DNA from: CAYFIW01 sp964343265
Lineage (GTDB): Bacteria > Chloroflexota > Dehalococcoidia > Lucifugimonadales > UBA826
DNA: 14,317 nt
Direction: 5' to 3'
Assembly: GCA_964343265.1 (NCBI GenBank)
Contig: CAYFIW010000038.1
Span: 1-14,317 of the forward strand
The translations under genes were made by a program, and so were the position numbers. This document shows, one piece after another, positions 13,382 to 14,317 of the stretch. Every line of letters begins with the position of its first letter. Within the stretch, counting starts at the first letter, position 1. Under the pieces are notes generated by a model. It ran no database searches. It was not told the DNA's origin and worked only from the letters and a program-made list of their open reading frames with translations.

Positions 13382-14206
13382 TTATTTCATTTGACTAGGA
13401 TAAGAACCTAATATCTTCATCATTGTTACCTTTTGTCTCAGAGCCTTTAGTGCATCTGAAACATGTATATCGGATCGATGACCTTCTATGTCGGCGAGAA
13501 ACACATATCTTCCCAAACTTTTTTTGTTCGGCCGAGATTCTATCTTGGCCAAATTAATATCCCTGGACGCAAATTCCATTAAACTTTCACTCAATATGCC
13601 GGGAGCATCGTCACCAAATTCAAAGCATATTGAGGTTTTATCATTTCCAGTCCTTTGATGATCTGAATGAGAAAGTACTATAAATCTGGTTTCATTGTTA
13701 GGAACATCTTCCACTCGGTACTTCAACACTTTGGCTCCATAAAGGTCGGCAGCTCTTTCACTTGAAATAGCTGCAGTTTTCAAATCTGAATCCATCATAT
13801 CTTGTACAGCCTTTGAGTTACTCAATGATGCTACAAGACTAGCATGTGGCATCTCATTCAATAAGAATTGTCTACATTGACCAAGAGACTGTGGATGCGA
13901 CAGCACTTGTTGTATTTCACTAATCTGGACTTCACTTCTCGCCATCAAGGCGTGATGAATTGGTATTATTAACTCTCCGCAAATTGACAGTTCCGAACTT
14001 TGAATAAGTAAATCTAGGGTAAAAGTAACACCACCCTCTATGCTGTTTTCGATGGGAATGACGCCTTGATCTGCCTTTCCTTGAGATACCAAATCAGCTA
14101 CGGCCGGGATAGATGTCACAGGAATTAAGTCTCCATCTTTTATCCAGTCTTTTGCTGCCTGCTCACTGTATGAGCCAGGGGGTCCTAAATATGCTATGCT
14201 ATTCAA
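13382..14206 (-). CDS. pheA: Prephenate dehydratase with ACT domain
   Basis: Converts prephenate to phenylpyruvate in phenylalanine synthesis. 274 residues, the normal size of a monofunctional enzyme without a chorismate mutase domain. Catalytic-domain motifs in order: LGPPGSYSEQAA (7-18), GVIPIENSIEGGV (48-60), LSHPQSLGQC (102-111) and the essential Thr-Arg-Phe at 173-175 in NNETRFIVL. The ACT regulatory domain (about 189-270) contains APGIL and ESRP (223-226), which in characterised enzymes form the phenylalanine-binding site, so feedback inhibition by phenylalanine is expected. The start is a TTG at 14206. An in-frame stop lies 4 codons upstream, and a GAGG (14217-14214) is 7 nt before the TTG, so this rare start is well supported. 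It follows another minus-strand gene by 9 nt, suggesting an operon. Confidence 0.94.
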   Translation of the reverse strand: MNSIAYLGPPGSYSEQAAKDWIKDGDLIPVTSIPAVADLVSQGKADQGVIPIENSIEGGVTFTLDLLIQSSELSICGELIIPIHHALMARSEVQISEIQQVLSHPQSLGQCRQFLLNEMPHASLVASLSNSKAVQDMMDSDLKTAAISSERAADLYGAKVLKYRVEDVPNNETRFIVLSHSDHQRTGNDKTSICFEFGDDAPGILSESLMEFASRDINLAKIESRPNKKSLGRYVFLADIEGHRSDIHVSDALKALRQKVTMMKILGSYPSQMK

Positions 14207-14215
14207 AATTAAGCC

Positions 14216-14317
14216 TCACAAATCTACAGCAAACGATTCTGACAATCGCTCTTGTAACCCTAGCACAATCATATCCGTCACTTTCAGGACGACATCTACC
14301 CCAAGTAATTCAAACAA
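14216..14317 (-). CDS. C-terminal end of an unidentified gene upstream of pheA
   Basis: An open frame of 33 codons enters from the right edge and ends at TGA (14218-14216). The translation has a hydrophobic-helical look (DVVLKVTDMIVLGLQERLS) and gives no recognisable motif. Its stop overlaps the GAGG used by pheA, and the 9-nt gap is typical of operon neighbours, which supports it being coding. Too little is visible to suggest a product; an aromatic amino acid gene would be a fair guess from position only. Confidence 0.5.
   Translation of the reverse strand: MFELLGVDVVLKVTDMIVLGLQERLSESFAVDL

Overview
The window is AT-rich bacterial chromosome (roughly 40% GC by eye), densely packed with short intergenic gaps. 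No rRNA, CRISPR array, transposase or phage gene is visible. The gene content fits a marine Chloroflexota lineage such as SAR202/Dehalococcoidia: a PhzS-like flavin monooxygenase and a class III CoA-transferase close together, a 7-iron ferredoxin of the actinobacterial/Chloroflexota FdxA type, a RecG with a long N-terminal extension, a FakA-RecG pair divergent from rpmB, and a bacterial MfnB-like protein. This placement is inference from gene content; no marker gene settles it.

Left part (1-2777): the C-terminus of a flavin-dependent monooxygenase, then a gap holding what looks like the 3' half of a tRNA-Met gene (about 393-436). Next is an unrecognised 204-residue protein built from two similar halves, then a strong hairpin terminator. 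On the minus strand, facing this gene, lies a very short zinc-finger gene of 54 codons with a textbook SEC-C motif (1220-1384). A class III (CaiB/BaiF) CoA-transferase follows.

Central metabolism and repair (2806-10503): fdxA has its own consensus-like promoter. The aconitase gene acnA follows a perfect -10 box and a GC-rich hairpin that ends 9 nt before its start codon. acnA converges with a minus-strand pair, fakA-like then recG, whose coding regions overlap by 4 nt. rpmB (ribosomal protein L28) is divergent from fakA. The asp23/yloU gene that commonly sits between rpmB and fakA is absent.

Right part (10673-14317): a two-gene plus-strand unit encodes a variant DapA/N-acetylneuraminate-lyase family protein and a fusion of an MfnB-type furan-phosphate synthase with a C-terminal TusA-like domain, closed by a terminator. 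A probable two-gene envelope unit follows (a small single-pass membrane protein and a YtxH-family protein). Minus-strand pheA (prephenate dehydratase with ACT domain) comes next, preceded by the end of an unidentified gene that runs off the window.

The most notable items are the MfnB-TusA fusion beside an atypical DapA-family aldolase, the SEC-C microprotein whose last codons double as a terminator arm for the opposing gene, the tRNA-Met 3'-half as a possible integration-site scar, and a 4-codon mini-ORF that takes the best ribosome-binding site ahead of the DapA-like gene.
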